In this document: positions 30,388 through 38,603 of the stretch, piece by piece
Position numbering within the stretch: the stretch's first letter is position 1
How the letters are laid out: each line of letters starts with the position of its first letter
Virus record (IMG/VR): IMGVR_UViG_3300020182_001863
Location: 1-51,854 of that record
Length of the DNA stretch: 51,854 bases
DNA from: a virus
Strand: one strand, 5' to 3'
Notes under the pieces: model-generated
Told to the model about the DNA's origin: nothing
Databases searched by the model: none
Seen by the model: only the letters and a program-made list of their open reading frames with translations
Position numbers and translations under genes: made by a program

Positions 30388-31323
30388 TTAAATCCACTTT
30401 GCAATTTTGCGACCACCCATTGGATATACTCCAAATCTGGCACCTTTAATACCAAAGTTATTTCTATCTTTTGAGTATCTTACCATTAATACTGGTTCAA
30501 AGTCGCCTTCGAGTCTTTCTTTATTTGCATGAGATGAACCGGTTGCAACAAGTTTGTTACCATCAAATTTTGGTTCACCCTGTAATACCAAATCAACATT
30601 TTGCGGTCCCGTGGCACCGCCCCATCCTATACCATAAATTGCAATGCCGCGCAGTCTGCCATCTTTTAGTTTTCTAGCAAATGTTGAGCCTTTAATCATT
30701 TGTCCATCAGGTGATATATCTCTAACTGCCTGTACAAATGAATCTATTTCTTCTTTAATACTAGGTATACGTTTATAAACAACCGCAAGTTCTTTATCTG
30801 AAACTCCGCCCCATTGTCCAAAGTCTTTTGCTTTAGAACCTTTTTTATGTGAAATCCAAGCAACTGCATTGCCACTTGTATCAACTGCATGAAAATCTGA
30901 TTTAGGAGTACCTGGAGTAGAGACAAACTTAGCGACCGATACCGTCTTATTACCGATAACAAGATCAATTTCTACATTTCCTTGTTTCATTTGATCTAAC
31001 ATTTTATTTATTGTTGCAAGCGCAGCATCTTCGTCACGTGTGGAAAACCCTGCACCTCTGCCACCAAACTCACCAGTTTTTTCTAAACCTGAAAGTCTAA
31101 CTGTGCGACCGTCTTCTAGTTCAAATGTATCAGGAATAATACCATTTTTAAGATTATCTATAACTTCTGAATTCTTCTTAATTATCACAGATGGCTCACT
31201 TTGTCCAGCAAGAACAAAAGGATCACCTTTCTCAATCTTAGTAATTAATGCTTGCAATCTATTAGGATTATCTCTTAAATTTCCTTTTACAAGAGGTCCT
31301 TCTTGAAGTTCATTATATTTCAT
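30388..31323 (-). CDS. PD-(D/E)xK-like nuclease candidate (311 aa)
   Basis: LEDGRTVRLSGLEKTGEFGGRGAGF at about 70-94, then VSVAKFVSTPGTPKSDFHAVDTSGNAVAWISHKKG (about 128-162): K-S-D-F...(x)...I-S-H-K is a likely D...(x)xK nuclease centre, followed by FGQWGG. The remaining two thirds are mixed alpha/beta, ending KGARFGVYPMGGRKIAKWI. This family is common in T4-like marine phages and is usually left unnamed. It may cut host DNA or resolve phage DNA. Catalytic role inferred. Confidence 0.55.
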   Translation of the reverse strand: MKYNELQEGPLVKGNLRDNPNRLQALITKIEKGDPFVLAGQSEPSVIIKKNSEVIDNLKNGIIPDTFELEDGRTVRLSGLEKTGEFGGRGAGFSTRDEDAALATINKMLDQMKQGNVEIDLVIGNKTVSVAKFVSTPGTPKSDFHAVDTSGNAVAWISHKKGSKAKDFGQWGGVSDKELAVVYKRIPSIKEEIDSFVQAVRDISPDGQMIKGSTFARKLKDGRLRGIAIYGIGWGGATGPQNVDLVLQGEPKFDGNKLVATGSSHANKERLEGDFEPVLMVRYSKDRNNFGIKGARFGVYPMGGRKIAKWI

Positions 31324-31336
31324 TTGTCTCTCTCTT

Positions 31337-32161
31337 TTAATTCCGTATCATGACTTTAGATATAGAGCCACTTGCAGCAGTATAACGTATTCTTATCCAG
31401 TTTACATTAGCATTTACCATATATGCCTGTACTCCTGTTTCATTATTAACAGTAATATTTTTATCATAAAATAACTGTGGAGTAAGATCAAACCAATCAT
31501 TGTCATTTAATGATGGCTGAACTGAAAGATCACCTTGTATATTCACTGTTCCTGTCATGCCATCAAAATATAATGCGATTGTATGCAGTGACTTTGATTT
31601 TATTGTATTGCCACTACCATCAAATGTGGTTGTAGTATATTTAACTATTGTTTCGCCATTTTCTTCGAATGTAGATGGAAAGAATGTTGTTGTTTCTTGC
31701 GAGTCTTCAAATTGAGGATATATATCATCAATAACTTCTATAGTTCCTTTTGCATTATCGTATGTGTCAGTATATATAATTTGCTCTACACCATCATCAA
31801 CTGTATACATTGCAAATTGATAGAATCCTTCAGGTAGCATAATGGTATCAGCGGTGGATATTGATAGAGAGGCTTGTCCCTTAATTGCATTCGTAATATC
31901 TGCAAATCGGAATAGTACATTTTCGCGGCTTTCTCTGTCATACATTTTCCAAATGATAGTTTTACCTGTTAAATCAATAGGCTTCCTATCAGTGTCTTTT
32001 ATTTTGAATCTAAGAGTATTGTCAATACCCTTATGTAATTTGTGTTGTCCATCATACATTGGCATATTTCCTAGGTAGGGCGTCATTGCAGCAGTGCCGA
32101 CGCTATCCACGCACACCACTTCTATTTCTCTATAATACTGAAATACATTTACATTAATCAT
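31337..32161 (-). CDS. Baseplate/structural protein with BppU-like N-terminal domain
   Basis: 274 residues. NTLRFKIKDTDRKPIDLTGKTIIWKMYD (about 48-75) resembles the Ig-like domain of baseplate upper proteins, where a beta sandwich mounts receptor-binding parts. The rest is Thr/Asp/Asn-rich beta, with a C-terminal VNWIRIRYTAASGSISKVMI strand pair. A late box lies immediately upstream, so close that the transcript would start at the ATG. A downstream start (MYDGQHKLHKG, with AGGA nine bases before) is the alternative. Confidence 0.6.
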   Translation of the reverse strand: MINVNVFQYYREIEVVCVDSVGTAAMTPYLGNMPMYDGQHKLHKGIDNTLRFKIKDTDRKPIDLTGKTIIWKMYDRESRENVLFRFADITNAIKGQASLSISTADTIMLPEGFYQFAMYTVDDGVEQIIYTDTYDNAKGTIEVIDDIYPQFEDSQETTTFFPSTFEENGETIVKYTTTTFDGSGNTIKSKSLHTIALYFDGMTGTVNIQGDLSVQPSLNDNDWFDLTPQLFYDKNITVNNETGVQAYMVNANVNWIRIRYTAASGSISKVMIRN

Positions 32162-32166
32162 ACTTG

Positions 32167-32174
32167 TATTTATC
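32167..32174 (-). promoter_or_regulatory. Late promoter box (GATAAATA), leaderless arrangement
   Basis: GATAAATACAA, 5 bp before the ATG at 32161. With normal spacing the transcript would begin at or next to the start codon. Confidence 0.6.
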
Positions 32175-32211
32175 TTTAGAGCGACAATTTTTATTAGACA
32201 TAAATATAAAT

Positions 32212-32598
32212 ATGGATACAGATAAAATTGAATGGATACAAGAGAACTACCCGTTTTTCTCTTGTGTTCGCTATGGAAAAAAAGATTATAAAGAATATAT
32301 TGGTATTCTCATTAATACAGACAATGTAATTACATCTCTGTACAACTGGGAAGATATACCAACACCAGAACTGAGAAAAGGATTTATTGAATTGGGAGAA
32401 CAATGGTGGTGGGAATCAAATAGACTGATTCCAATTAATCTATTTTTAGGTTCACAAATTCTACCATATAAAAATTGGATAATGAATATGAACTCAAAAG
32501 ACGTACAGATTATGTGGGGTCCTGAGACAAGTTTAAATAATATTGTACAAAAAAGAATTAAACGACGGTCGATTCAACTTGTTCGCAAATTAGATTAA
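32212..32598 (+). CDS. Isolated plus-strand hypothetical protein (128 aa)
   Basis: Starts MDTDKIEWIQENYPFF; the longer TTG frame from 32164 overlaps the opposing gene's promoter. Trp/Tyr-rich and globular (SLYNWEDIPTPELRKGFIELGEQWWWES), ends in basic KRIKRRSIQLVRKLD. Protein-like composition and phage-style motif W-I-Q-x-x-Y-P-F-F suggest a true gene. It is divergent from 31337 and convergent with 32558 (41-bp 3' overlap). No clear ribosome site or promoter of its own. Confidence 0.55.
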   Translation: MDTDKIEWIQENYPFFSCVRYGKKDYKEYIGILINTDNVITSLYNWEDIPTPELRKGFIELGEQWWWESNRLIPINLFLGSQILPYKNWIMNMNSKDVQIMWGPETSLNNIVQKRIKRRSIQLVRKLD

Positions 32599-33145
32599 GT
32601 TGCACAACAATACTTACGGCATAGGCAATTGCATGTGCCTTTTTAAAATAGTAACTATTATCTACTGGCTTTGTCCATACATTTTCTTTAATAATATCTA
32701 CACTCTTATTCAATAAATATCTTTTTGCAGGCCGAATTATAGCAAGTACTTCTGCAAGTTCTATAATACTTCTTGGCTTTAATACACGTAATACATCAAT
32801 ATGGCTATGTACGTGTGCTAACTGTTCAACAATTTCAGAGTACTCTAATAATTCCCACATTGGTTCTCTATTTGTCAATATAGATAAATGTTCTTCATCA
32901 TGTATTCCGGCATATAAACTATTATTCAAAAAATCTAATTTAAAGTAACCACGTTCTTCTGCTTCTTTATATTCAATACTTGCTAGATTACTCACCGGAT
33001 CATATGGTATTGCAGATACGTATACACCACTATTATGTTTCGTATAGATGCCATTCTTTTTAATACTAGCCGGAACATGCTTAATTAGGCTCAGAATAGC
33101 ATTTCTATCCAAAATATCAATATCAATATCAGTTTGAATTTTCAT
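32558..33145 (-). CDS. Conserved phage protein, DNA polymerase III alpha-like fragment suspected
   Basis: Start at ATG 33145 (MKIQTDIDIDILDRNAILSLI), coupled TAATG; the extra Met-Val codons upstream start with TTG. 195 residues. IKHVPASIKKNGIYTKHNSGVYVSAIPYDPVSNLASIEYKEAEERGYFKLDFLNNSLYAGI resembles a short conserved block of bacterial replicative polymerase alpha subunits (D-I-D-F...H-x-x-G), without the polymerase catalytic domain. Similar short genes occur in marine myophages. Function unknown. Confidence 0.55.
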   Translation of the reverse strand: MKIQTDIDIDILDRNAILSLIKHVPASIKKNGIYTKHNSGVYVSAIPYDPVSNLASIEYKEAEERGYFKLDFLNNSLYAGIHDEEHLSILTNREPMWELLEYSEIVEQLAHVHSHIDVLRVLKPRSIIELAEVLAIIRPAKRYLLNKSVDIIKENVWTKPVDNSYYFKKAHAIAYAVSIVVQLNLICEQVESTVV

Positions 33146-33360
33146 TACCAAATTCCTAGAGTTTTTCCGTTACCTGCTATTATAGCACAACATGTGACAA
33201 TATGCAAGATAATCCAGAATGTTCTGAATGCTAATGCTCGGCGAACATCTGTTTGTGTAATAGGTAAAAATTCAGGCTTGTCTTCATCGGTAAGACCAAT
33301 CGGCATACCAACTGTTCTTGCCCATATTTTTAACCAACGTCTTTGTCCGCTCATTTCCAT
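33145..33360 (-). CDS. Conserved small membrane-anchored protein (71 aa)
   Basis: Basic start RRWLKIWARTVGMPIGLTDEDKPEFLPIT, then a hydrophobic segment (AFRTFWIILHIVTCCAIIAG, about 44-63). The block WARTVGMP-GLT-E-KPEFLPI looks strongly conserved in T4-like marine phages. Start at 33360 or at MSGQRR (33354), which overlaps the previous stop as ATGA. Function unknown. Confidence 0.65.
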   Translation of the reverse strand: MEMSGQRRWLKIWARTVGMPIGLTDEDKPEFLPITQTDVRRALAFRTFWIILHIVTCCAIIAGNGKTLGIW

Positions 33361-33659
33361 ACCATTATAAACATTGCTGCATCATCTTTGTCTTCGAAAT
33401 ATATATTGCCTCGATGTGCTACATAGTATCCGTCACAATTGCTATTACACCAGTCAATTAATTCTATCAACATCCCACTACCTGGCACAAGTTCTTTTTC
33501 AAATATAATACCATCTTTGGAAACAGGAGTCCATTTAAGAAACTCTCCGTCATTAAAGTCTGAGAAGAATTTACGTCTGTCTCTAATCTCACCTCTGAGA
33601 ACTCGTAACTTATCTAGTAATGTTTTTGTTCTATTTTTTTTAGGAATTAGGGCAGACAT
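33351..33659 (-). CDS. Hypothetical protein (102 aa)
   Basis: Start set at ATG 33659 (MSALIPKKNRTK), which overlaps the previous gene's stop as ATGA; a TTG lies one codon before. Basic N-terminal helix (KTLLDKLRVLRGEIRDRRKFFSDF), then an alpha/beta core with SNCDGYYVAHRGNIYFEDKDDAAMFIMVW. Small conserved T4-like-phage-style protein, no known fold. Confidence 0.6.
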   Translation of the reverse strand: MSALIPKKNRTKTLLDKLRVLRGEIRDRRKFFSDFNDGEFLKWTPVSKDGIIFEKELVPGSGMLIELIDWCNSNCDGYYVAHRGNIYFEDKDDAAMFIMVWK

Positions 33660-34120
33660 CAATATGCTAAATCCTCGTCATTGGCATCATTATCATCATC
33701 ACCTTGTAACAATGCTTCTGCCGCCATGTATTGCTTATACAAATCTTGTAATACTACGTATTTTTCTAGCATATCTTTTTTTGGTTCTAGAATACATAAT
33801 CTTTTTTCAATTGTTTCAAGGCGGCGCTCTGTCTTCTGTTCATATGTTTCTATGTTATCATGGAAACTGAATAAATCTAATCCAACATCAATTGTGCCAG
33901 ATATACTTTGTGTATTGGATGTAATATATGGAGTATTATATGTGATACTATCAATAGTGGTCTGCATATTGATATCGTCTTCGGATTGAATACTTAGTAC
34001 AAATTCATCAAAATCATCAATAACAGTTTCAGTTATTTTTTCTTCTGGTATATGTTTTTTAATTTCATTATCCCAGTCTGTAATTGCGCCAATTGGATAT
34101 TTTCCTGCACCTGGTATCAT
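33659..34120 (-). CDS. Hypothetical protein with C-terminal coiled coil (153 aa)
   Basis: N-terminus MIPGAGKYPIGAITDWDNEIKKHIPE; acidic middle (FDEFVLSIQSEDDINM). A predicted coiled coil runs from about residue 94 (YEQKTERRLETIEKRLCILEPKKDMLEKYVVLQDLYKQYMAAEALL). Acidic tail GDDDNDANDEDLAY. No family recognised. One base from the phosphoribosyltransferase gene. Confidence 0.6.
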   Translation of the reverse strand: MIPGAGKYPIGAITDWDNEIKKHIPEEKITETVIDDFDEFVLSIQSEDDINMQTTIDSITYNTPYITSNTQSISGTIDVGLDLFSFHDNIETYEQKTERRLETIEKRLCILEPKKDMLEKYVVLQDLYKQYMAAEALLQGDDDNDANDEDLAY

Positions 34121-34121
34121 A

Positions 34122-34619
34122 TCATGTCTCCCATGGAAATTGTACCCAACGTTCTTCAGAATCTGAAAATTCCTGACTCCAATAATCAGTGTCTACAATT
34201 GAATTGGGACTACTGAGCAATGCTGCAAATCTAACATTATTGTGCCATATTTGTCCCCATTTTTCGTCTGACGGCAAACAACTTGCTTGCCAATCTTTCA
34301 TAATCCATTCCATCGCATCACCACCACGATTTATATCATCTAAGATTAAGATATTCTTTGGATCTTTTTCATACCCAAATGCATCTTCTGCCATCCAACA
34401 ATTACTTTCGGTATTCTCTTCTAGTCCATTTGCTGCCAGTTGCACACATAATGTATGCATTGGTATCTCAGTCATATGAGAAAGCATAACTGCAGGAACG
34501 AGACCTCCACGTGTAATTCCTATAATATAGTCTGGACGCCAGTTGTCTTTGTACATATCCATTGCAATATCTTGCACGGCAGAGTTAATTTTTGACCAAT
34601 CGTATGTAATAAGTTTCAT
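34122..34619 (-). CDS. Type I phosphoribosyltransferase-like protein
   Basis: 165 residues. PDYIIGITRGGLVPAVMLSHM (29-49) is the early strand-helix. NILILDDINRGGDAMEWI (about 88-105) is the PRPP-binding motif (D-D-I-N-x-x-G). FAALLSSPNSIVDTDYW fits the hood region. Such enzymes couple a base to PRPP or sense PRPP. The phage could use it in nucleotide salvage beside its ribonucleotide reductase. Overlaps the AbrB-like gene by 4 bp. Confidence 0.8.
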   Translation of the reverse strand: MKLITYDWSKINSAVQDIAMDMYKDNWRPDYIIGITRGGLVPAVMLSHMTEIPMHTLCVQLAANGLEENTESNCWMAEDAFGYEKDPKNILILDDINRGGDAMEWIMKDWQASCLPSDEKWGQIWHNNVRFAALLSSPNSIVDTDYWSQEFSDSEERWVQFPWET

Positions 34620-34822
34620 ATATTTTTCCCACTATTTTTTACTTTTCTAAGTCCAATTGCTCCATCAGAATCTTCATACCATTCCAACTCAGTATTTTCA
34701 TTCCATCCCAATGTAGCAAGCATGTGTTCGGGCAAATGTATAATTAACTCACCTGTATCTGGATCCTCTATTATTCCAGTTTTCCATTCATCTAATTTGC
34801 CTAATACTTTTGTAGTACTCAT
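34616..34822 (-). CDS. AbrB/MazE-like swapped-hairpin protein
   Basis: 68 residues. IIEDPDTGELIIHLPEHMLATLGWNENTELEWYEDSDGAIGLRKV matches the AbrB/MazE fold (L-P-x-x-h-h-x-x-h-G-W-x-x-x-x-x-h). It could be a DNA-binding transition regulator or an orphan antitoxin; no toxin lies next to it. Frequent in T4-like marine phages. Overlaps both neighbours by 4 bp. Confidence 0.75.
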   Translation of the reverse strand: MSTTKVLGKLDEWKTGIIEDPDTGELIIHLPEHMLATLGWNENTELEWYEDSDGAIGLRKVKNSGKNI

Positions 34823-35493
34823 AATCCTGCTCTTTCTAATATACTATTAACAAATTTTACATCGTCTGATTGTTTTGAGAATTTACGAGACCAGAACGTT
34901 GGTTCTAAATTCTCATTTATTAAATTTAACTCATGTTCATTAAAATTTGCCATTGCCTCACTGCAACTATAGCAATTAAAAATAATCCAAGGGCTAATCC
35001 GTCCTGACTTAATCCAATGAATAAGACGCGGCTTACTGACTTCCCTAAAAAATACATTAAACGGTCTATCATGTTCTCTTCCCCATTGTTGCATTAATAA
35101 TATACCACGTTCAATTGCTCGTTCTGCAGTTTCTTTTTTATTTAACTCTCTAATATATGTCTCATATACAGAGTCGCTACACCATTTATCTAAATGCACA
35201 CTGTTATTAATAACAAAGTCAATAAACTTTTCTGGATCTATAGCATTAATATCTAATATATATCTTCCGAATTTAGTAAATCCAGTATAATAGTTACTTG
35301 ATGCAAAGTTATCATATGTTTTATCTTTTTTAGATCCTTGTGTCAATGCATAAAATCTATTGTATGCAAGATATCCTAGTCTAACATATTTAGCATCCTT
35401 ATTAAGATAGCGGCGCTTTGGTTCACATAAGTGAACAGATAAAGTCTTTTCACGCTTGAAAGAACGTTTACAGTATTGACATTCAAAACTCAT
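34819..35493 (-). CDS. C2H2-type zinc-finger protein (224 aa)
   Basis: N-terminal finger F-E-C-Q-Y-C-K-R-S-F-K-R-E-K-T-L-S-V-H-L-C (C5, C8, H20-type, Cys at 22). A basic Tyr/Asn-rich region follows, then helical domains ending FWSRKFSKQSDDVKFVNSILERAGL. The finger pattern with the long helical tail is conserved across T4-like marine phages. DNA or RNA binding is likely; role unknown. Confidence 0.7.
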   Translation of the reverse strand: MSFECQYCKRSFKREKTLSVHLCEPKRRYLNKDAKYVRLGYLAYNRFYALTQGSKKDKTYDNFASSNYYTGFTKFGRYILDINAIDPEKFIDFVINNSVHLDKWCSDSVYETYIRELNKKETAERAIERGILLMQQWGREHDRPFNVFFREVSKPRLIHWIKSGRISPWIIFNCYSCSEAMANFNEHELNLINENLEPTFWSRKFSKQSDDVKFVNSILERAGL

Positions 35494-35896
35494 AAGGGCA
35501 TTCTGTTTCTTCTATAGTAAAGCCACCTTCTATCCAAAATTCAGAATCTTCTCCATCATCAAATCCATTGTCAAATAAATAGTTGATACCTTCATCATAA
35601 TAATTATTTATAAACTCTTGATAATCTCTTGCATCATACTCTTCGCCCGTTTTTAAATTATAAAAAATAAGTTCATCCGTGCCACTATCCAACGCATTAA
35701 CCATTGGTTCATCAAACTTCATGTATACATTTGTAGGTTCACTTGTTTCTTCAATGTGTGTGTGATGACCAATATCAAATGAACCCCATTTCCAATTGGT
35801 ATCAATTCTCAATCCAGTATTGGTTTCTTCATTAATAAAATGTTGTATTTCACTAATTCCCCATTTTTGTTTATTTTCAATATGGAACCACTTCAT
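35483..35896 (-). CDS. Hypothetical acidic protein (137 aa)
   Basis: Acidic, aromatic (KWFHIENKQKWGISEIQHF; DARDYQEFINNYYDEGINYLFDNGFDDGEDSEFWIEGGFTIEETECPYEF). No recognised domain. Coupled on both sides (11-bp and 4-bp overlaps) between the probable gp62 and the zinc-finger gene. Confidence 0.55.
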   Translation of the reverse strand: MKWFHIENKQKWGISEIQHFINEETNTGLRIDTNWKWGSFDIGHHTHIEETSEPTNVYMKFDEPMVNALDSGTDELIFYNLKTGEEYDARDYQEFINNYYDEGINYLFDNGFDDGEDSEFWIEGGFTIEETECPYEF

Positions 35897-36372
35897 TTCT
35901 TTTTCCTTTTATTCTTACCAAAAATTTCATCTATCGATTTATCATCTATTCCCATGTCAATTGCAAGACGTTTTATATCTGCATCTGAATTTATAGACCG
36001 ATATAGTTCTATTTCATCTTTTTTTAGATGTGGCATTACTTCAGATAAGAACTCTGTAATAGTATCTTTCTTTTTAATCGCAGTGGGAGGTTTAATCCAT
36101 TCATGGTATTTCTTCTTACCTGAACCCGTTAGGCACATTAACTTCCATATCAATTCTTCATGCTTATACAAATCGGTATAATGCTTATTTACAAAGTCAT
36201 TTGTCGCAAGTAATGCTTCACCTGCTCCAGATCCCTTCACACTACTCGCATAGCGTAAGAATAACCAACTACTCCACTTCTTTTTATCATCATCTGATAA
36301 TTTAGAGTACCAATCATAATCACGCCGATCAATAGCATTCAGAACATCATTCAATGGAAGTTTATCAGCCAT
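35893..36372 (-). CDS. gp62: Probable clamp-loader small subunit (gp62-like)
   Basis: 159 residues (T4 gp62: 187). The order MADKLPLNDVLNAIDRRDYDWYSKLSDDDKKKWSSWLFLRYASSV, NDFVNKHYTDLYKHEELIWKLMCLTGSGKKKYHEWI and SEVMPHLKKDEIELYRSINSDADIKRLAIDMG matches the protein annotated as gp62 in marine T4-like phages. It would join gp44 to load the gp45 clamp; neither partner is in this window. Called from motif memory, so moderately sure. Confidence 0.65.
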   Translation of the reverse strand: MADKLPLNDVLNAIDRRDYDWYSKLSDDDKKKWSSWLFLRYASSVKGSGAGEALLATNDFVNKHYTDLYKHEELIWKLMCLTGSGKKKYHEWIKPPTAIKKKDTITEFLSEVMPHLKKDEIELYRSINSDADIKRLAIDMGIDDKSIDEIFGKNKRKKK

Positions 36373-36589
36373 TCTCTACTCCTCGTGGTGGCGCAATATA
36401 TTTACCACCATTCACAAACATAAACATACCACATTTTGTCTTAGATGTAAAGTAAAAACAATCATTATTTTCAAAATATTCTACACTCCATTCTTCTGGT
36501 TCTAAAGATTGCTCACACCATACAACCGCATTTTTTGTATGTTGGTAATTAACAATTAATACACGATGTAATGTATCAAAAGAAATCAT
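36365..36589 (-). CDS. Hypothetical small protein (74 aa)
   Basis: Beta-rich, aromatic (HRVLIVNYQHTKNAVVWCEQSLEPEEWSVEYFENNDCFYFTSKTKCGMFMF). Contains several Cys. Overlaps neighbours by 8 and 14 bp. No family recognised. Confidence 0.55.
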   Translation of the reverse strand: MISFDTLHRVLIVNYQHTKNAVVWCEQSLEPEEWSVEYFENNDCFYFTSKTKCGMFMFVNGGKYIAPPRGVENG

Positions 36590-37076
36590 AACTGCTTAAT
36601 ACATCTGGTATGCGGTTCAGGTCTTTAACAAAATACGCACACTTTGGTTTGTCACCATGCTCAAGCGGAATTGCAAGAATGTGACCATACTTTAGTTTAG
36701 GAAAGAACCATTTTACATCTGCGAATACATTATTGATTTTAATTTCTTCCCATTGCATCATAAAATCACTTAATGGATTTGTTAAGATTGTATCAAAACT
36801 ACGTTCATTAATACTTGTTAATGGAACAAATTCTAAATCACCAATTTCTCGGTGACCAATTAGAATATTCCAGTCAAGTGGCATTTCAATTTTAAATTTG
36901 CCAATAGTCATTGAAATACTCGGCGCATTAAATGTTTCAATAAATACTAATGGAATGAAAAAGAAGTCTGGATTTTTCTTATCAGTTACATCCATAACAC
37001 AATATCTTATATCTTCTATTTCTTCTGGAAGACTGTTCATTTCAAAACAGTGATTTTCTGGTGTCAGTATTTTCAT
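36576..37076 (-). CDS. Conserved T4-like phage protein of unknown function (166 aa)
   Basis: The pattern LVFIETFNAPSISMTIGKFKIEMPLDWNILIGHREIGDLEFVPLTSINERSFDTILTNPLSDF, then FADVKWFFPKLKYGHILAIPLE and CAYFVKDLNRIPDVL, is a recurring unnamed phage family. It sits directly after uvsW and before gp62-like, so a replication/transcription accessory role is likely. Confidence 0.65.
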   Translation of the reverse strand: MKILTPENHCFEMNSLPEEIEDIRYCVMDVTDKKNPDFFFIPLVFIETFNAPSISMTIGKFKIEMPLDWNILIGHREIGDLEFVPLTSINERSFDTILTNPLSDFMMQWEEIKINNVFADVKWFFPKLKYGHILAIPLEHGDKPKCAYFVKDLNRIPDVLSSYDFF

Positions 37077-38521
37077 TAGTATTTTACCTTTTCTATGCTG
37101 AATGGATACTCAGCATCTTTATAGAATTTCTTTCTTTCTGTCAAGTGTCTTTTTGAGAATTTACATCTACTTGTGATGTCCCAGATTTGAACAAAATCTT
37201 TGTCTTTTGCCACACGGACGCCACGACCGATAGACTGAATAACCCGCACAAAAGACTTGCCAGGCTCCAAAAGAACCATGTTGAATATGCGAGGGATGTT
37301 AATACCAACGGCGGCAACACCGTAAGTAGCAATAGTGATTGAATTGGTACCTTCATTTATTTCCTTATATGCTGTTTTTCTATCATCAGATTTCATTGCT
37401 CCTTGAACAAAATCTGCTTCTGGAATTAGCTCTTGTAATGCTTGTCCTGAATTAATACGCCCAGTTAAAACTAGGGTATTTCCTGTTTTTGATATCTCTT
37501 TAATTAAGTTGGCTAAATATTCTTGTCGTTTTTTGTCCTCTAATAAAAATTTAAGTTCACTTTGATAATCTGTATATGCCTGAGGTTCTTGAGTTTGAAC
37601 AATGTTTACATGACAATTCGATAATACACCAATATCTTGTAAATCTTTTGCTGCTAGTCTATTAACTATATCTCCTAGACTGGCTCTTATAGTGGCAAAC
37701 TCATGATCCGACTTGGGAATAGTCCCTGTTAATCCCCAGCGTAATGGAACACGTGCAAATACACTTGTTAACAAATCTTTCAATACATCCGCCTTTGCTT
37801 GATGTACTTCATCTACAATTACACAACTCACGTCCTCAATAAAGTCCATGATGTTGTCTTCACCTTTTTTAGTTTTCTTTAGCAAGGAATTGAGGGATTG
37901 CCATGTACAGATGGTGTGGGTTTTTCCAATATCTTTCCTATCACCAAAGTAAACTCCTGCATCTAACCCACAATTTAGATAGTCTTCTTCGGTCTGCCGT
38001 ACCAAGTCTTTGTTCGGTACAATAACAATTGATCTTCCATATTTCTCTACAAGTTTGGATAGTGTAGCAGTCATAATGGTTTTACCAGCACCAGTTGCAA
38101 TCTCTTGTAATGCTTGTGGTGATTCTAGAAACTTATTAACAACCTCAACCTGATAGTCACGAAGACGAATAGGTTCACCTTCTGCTGGATGTCCTTCGGG
38201 CCAACATGTATCACCCCAAAATTCATCATTGATTGTATCAAATTCTAGCGTAGTATGTTCACGCCTATCATCAATGTCAATCTCATATCCAGAACTCATA
38301 ATGATAGGCAAAAGATCATCTAATAAATTTAAATAAGTTCTGCCACCTACATCACAGAAACGTACTGTACCATCCCATCGTCCTAATTTATAAGCAGGCA
38401 TATGGTATGCATGTGGCAAGAAAAACTTTAGTTTATCACTGCACTTGCGGCGTGTAGCAGGATCAAGACCTTCTAATTTCACATTCACTTCGTCTTTAAT
38501 TAAGATTGTACATTTTTTCAT
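37076..38521 (-). CDS. uvsW: UvsW-type DNA/RNA helicase
   Basis: 481 residues (T4 UvsW: 503). Superfamily 2 motifs in order: Walker A EIATGAGKTIM (about 141-151), SIVIVPNKDLVRQT, DEVH box (IVDEVHQAK, about 236-244), GLTGTIPKSD (motif III), IATYGVAAVGINIP (V) and QSIGRGVRVAKDKD (VI). In T4, UvsW unwinds R-loops and branched DNA, shuts origin replication and helps recombination-dependent replication with UvsX/UvsY. T4 uvsW is late; here the visible promoter (38528-38556) is sigma70-like. Confidence 0.95.
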   Translation of the reverse strand: MKKCTILIKDEVNVKLEGLDPATRRKCSDKLKFFLPHAYHMPAYKLGRWDGTVRFCDVGGRTYLNLLDDLLPIIMSSGYEIDIDDRREHTTLEFDTINDEFWGDTCWPEGHPAEGEPIRLRDYQVEVVNKFLESPQALQEIATGAGKTIMTATLSKLVEKYGRSIVIVPNKDLVRQTEEDYLNCGLDAGVYFGDRKDIGKTHTICTWQSLNSLLKKTKKGEDNIMDFIEDVSCVIVDEVHQAKADVLKDLLTSVFARVPLRWGLTGTIPKSDHEFATIRASLGDIVNRLAAKDLQDIGVLSNCHVNIVQTQEPQAYTDYQSELKFLLEDKKRQEYLANLIKEISKTGNTLVLTGRINSGQALQELIPEADFVQGAMKSDDRKTAYKEINEGTNSITIATYGVAAVGINIPRIFNMVLLEPGKSFVRVIQSIGRGVRVAKDKDFVQIWDITSRCKFSKRHLTERKKFYKDAEYPFSIEKVKY

Positions 38522-38527
38522 ATTTAC

Positions 38528-38556
38528 ATAATAACACTTTTACTGGTTCGAGTCAA
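38528..38556 (-). promoter_or_regulatory. Sigma70-type promoter for uvsW
   Basis: TTGACT (38551-38556), 17-bp spacer, TATTAT (38528-38533); the -35 adjoins the terminator T-run. Confidence 0.6.
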
Positions 38557-38586
38557 GAAAAAACAGGCACCAGGTGCCTGTTTTAA
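38557..38586 (-). terminator. Terminator fused to the uvsW promoter
   Basis: Stem AACAGGCACC/GGTGCCTGTT, essentially loopless centre, then T6, then C-TTGACT of the next promoter. Ends the AAA+ ATPase unit. Confidence 0.85.
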
Positions 38587-38603
38587 AAATTTAAATATAC
38601 ACA

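Noticed and set aside
32205-32212. Exact TATAAATA on the plus strand before the 32212 gene
   Set aside because: It overlaps the ATG itself, so transcription would start inside the gene; probably a chance match in AT-rich DNA.
34616-34822. AbrB/MazE-like gene as half of a toxin-antitoxin pair
   Set aside because: Neither neighbour resembles a toxin (phosphoribosyltransferase and zinc-finger protein).
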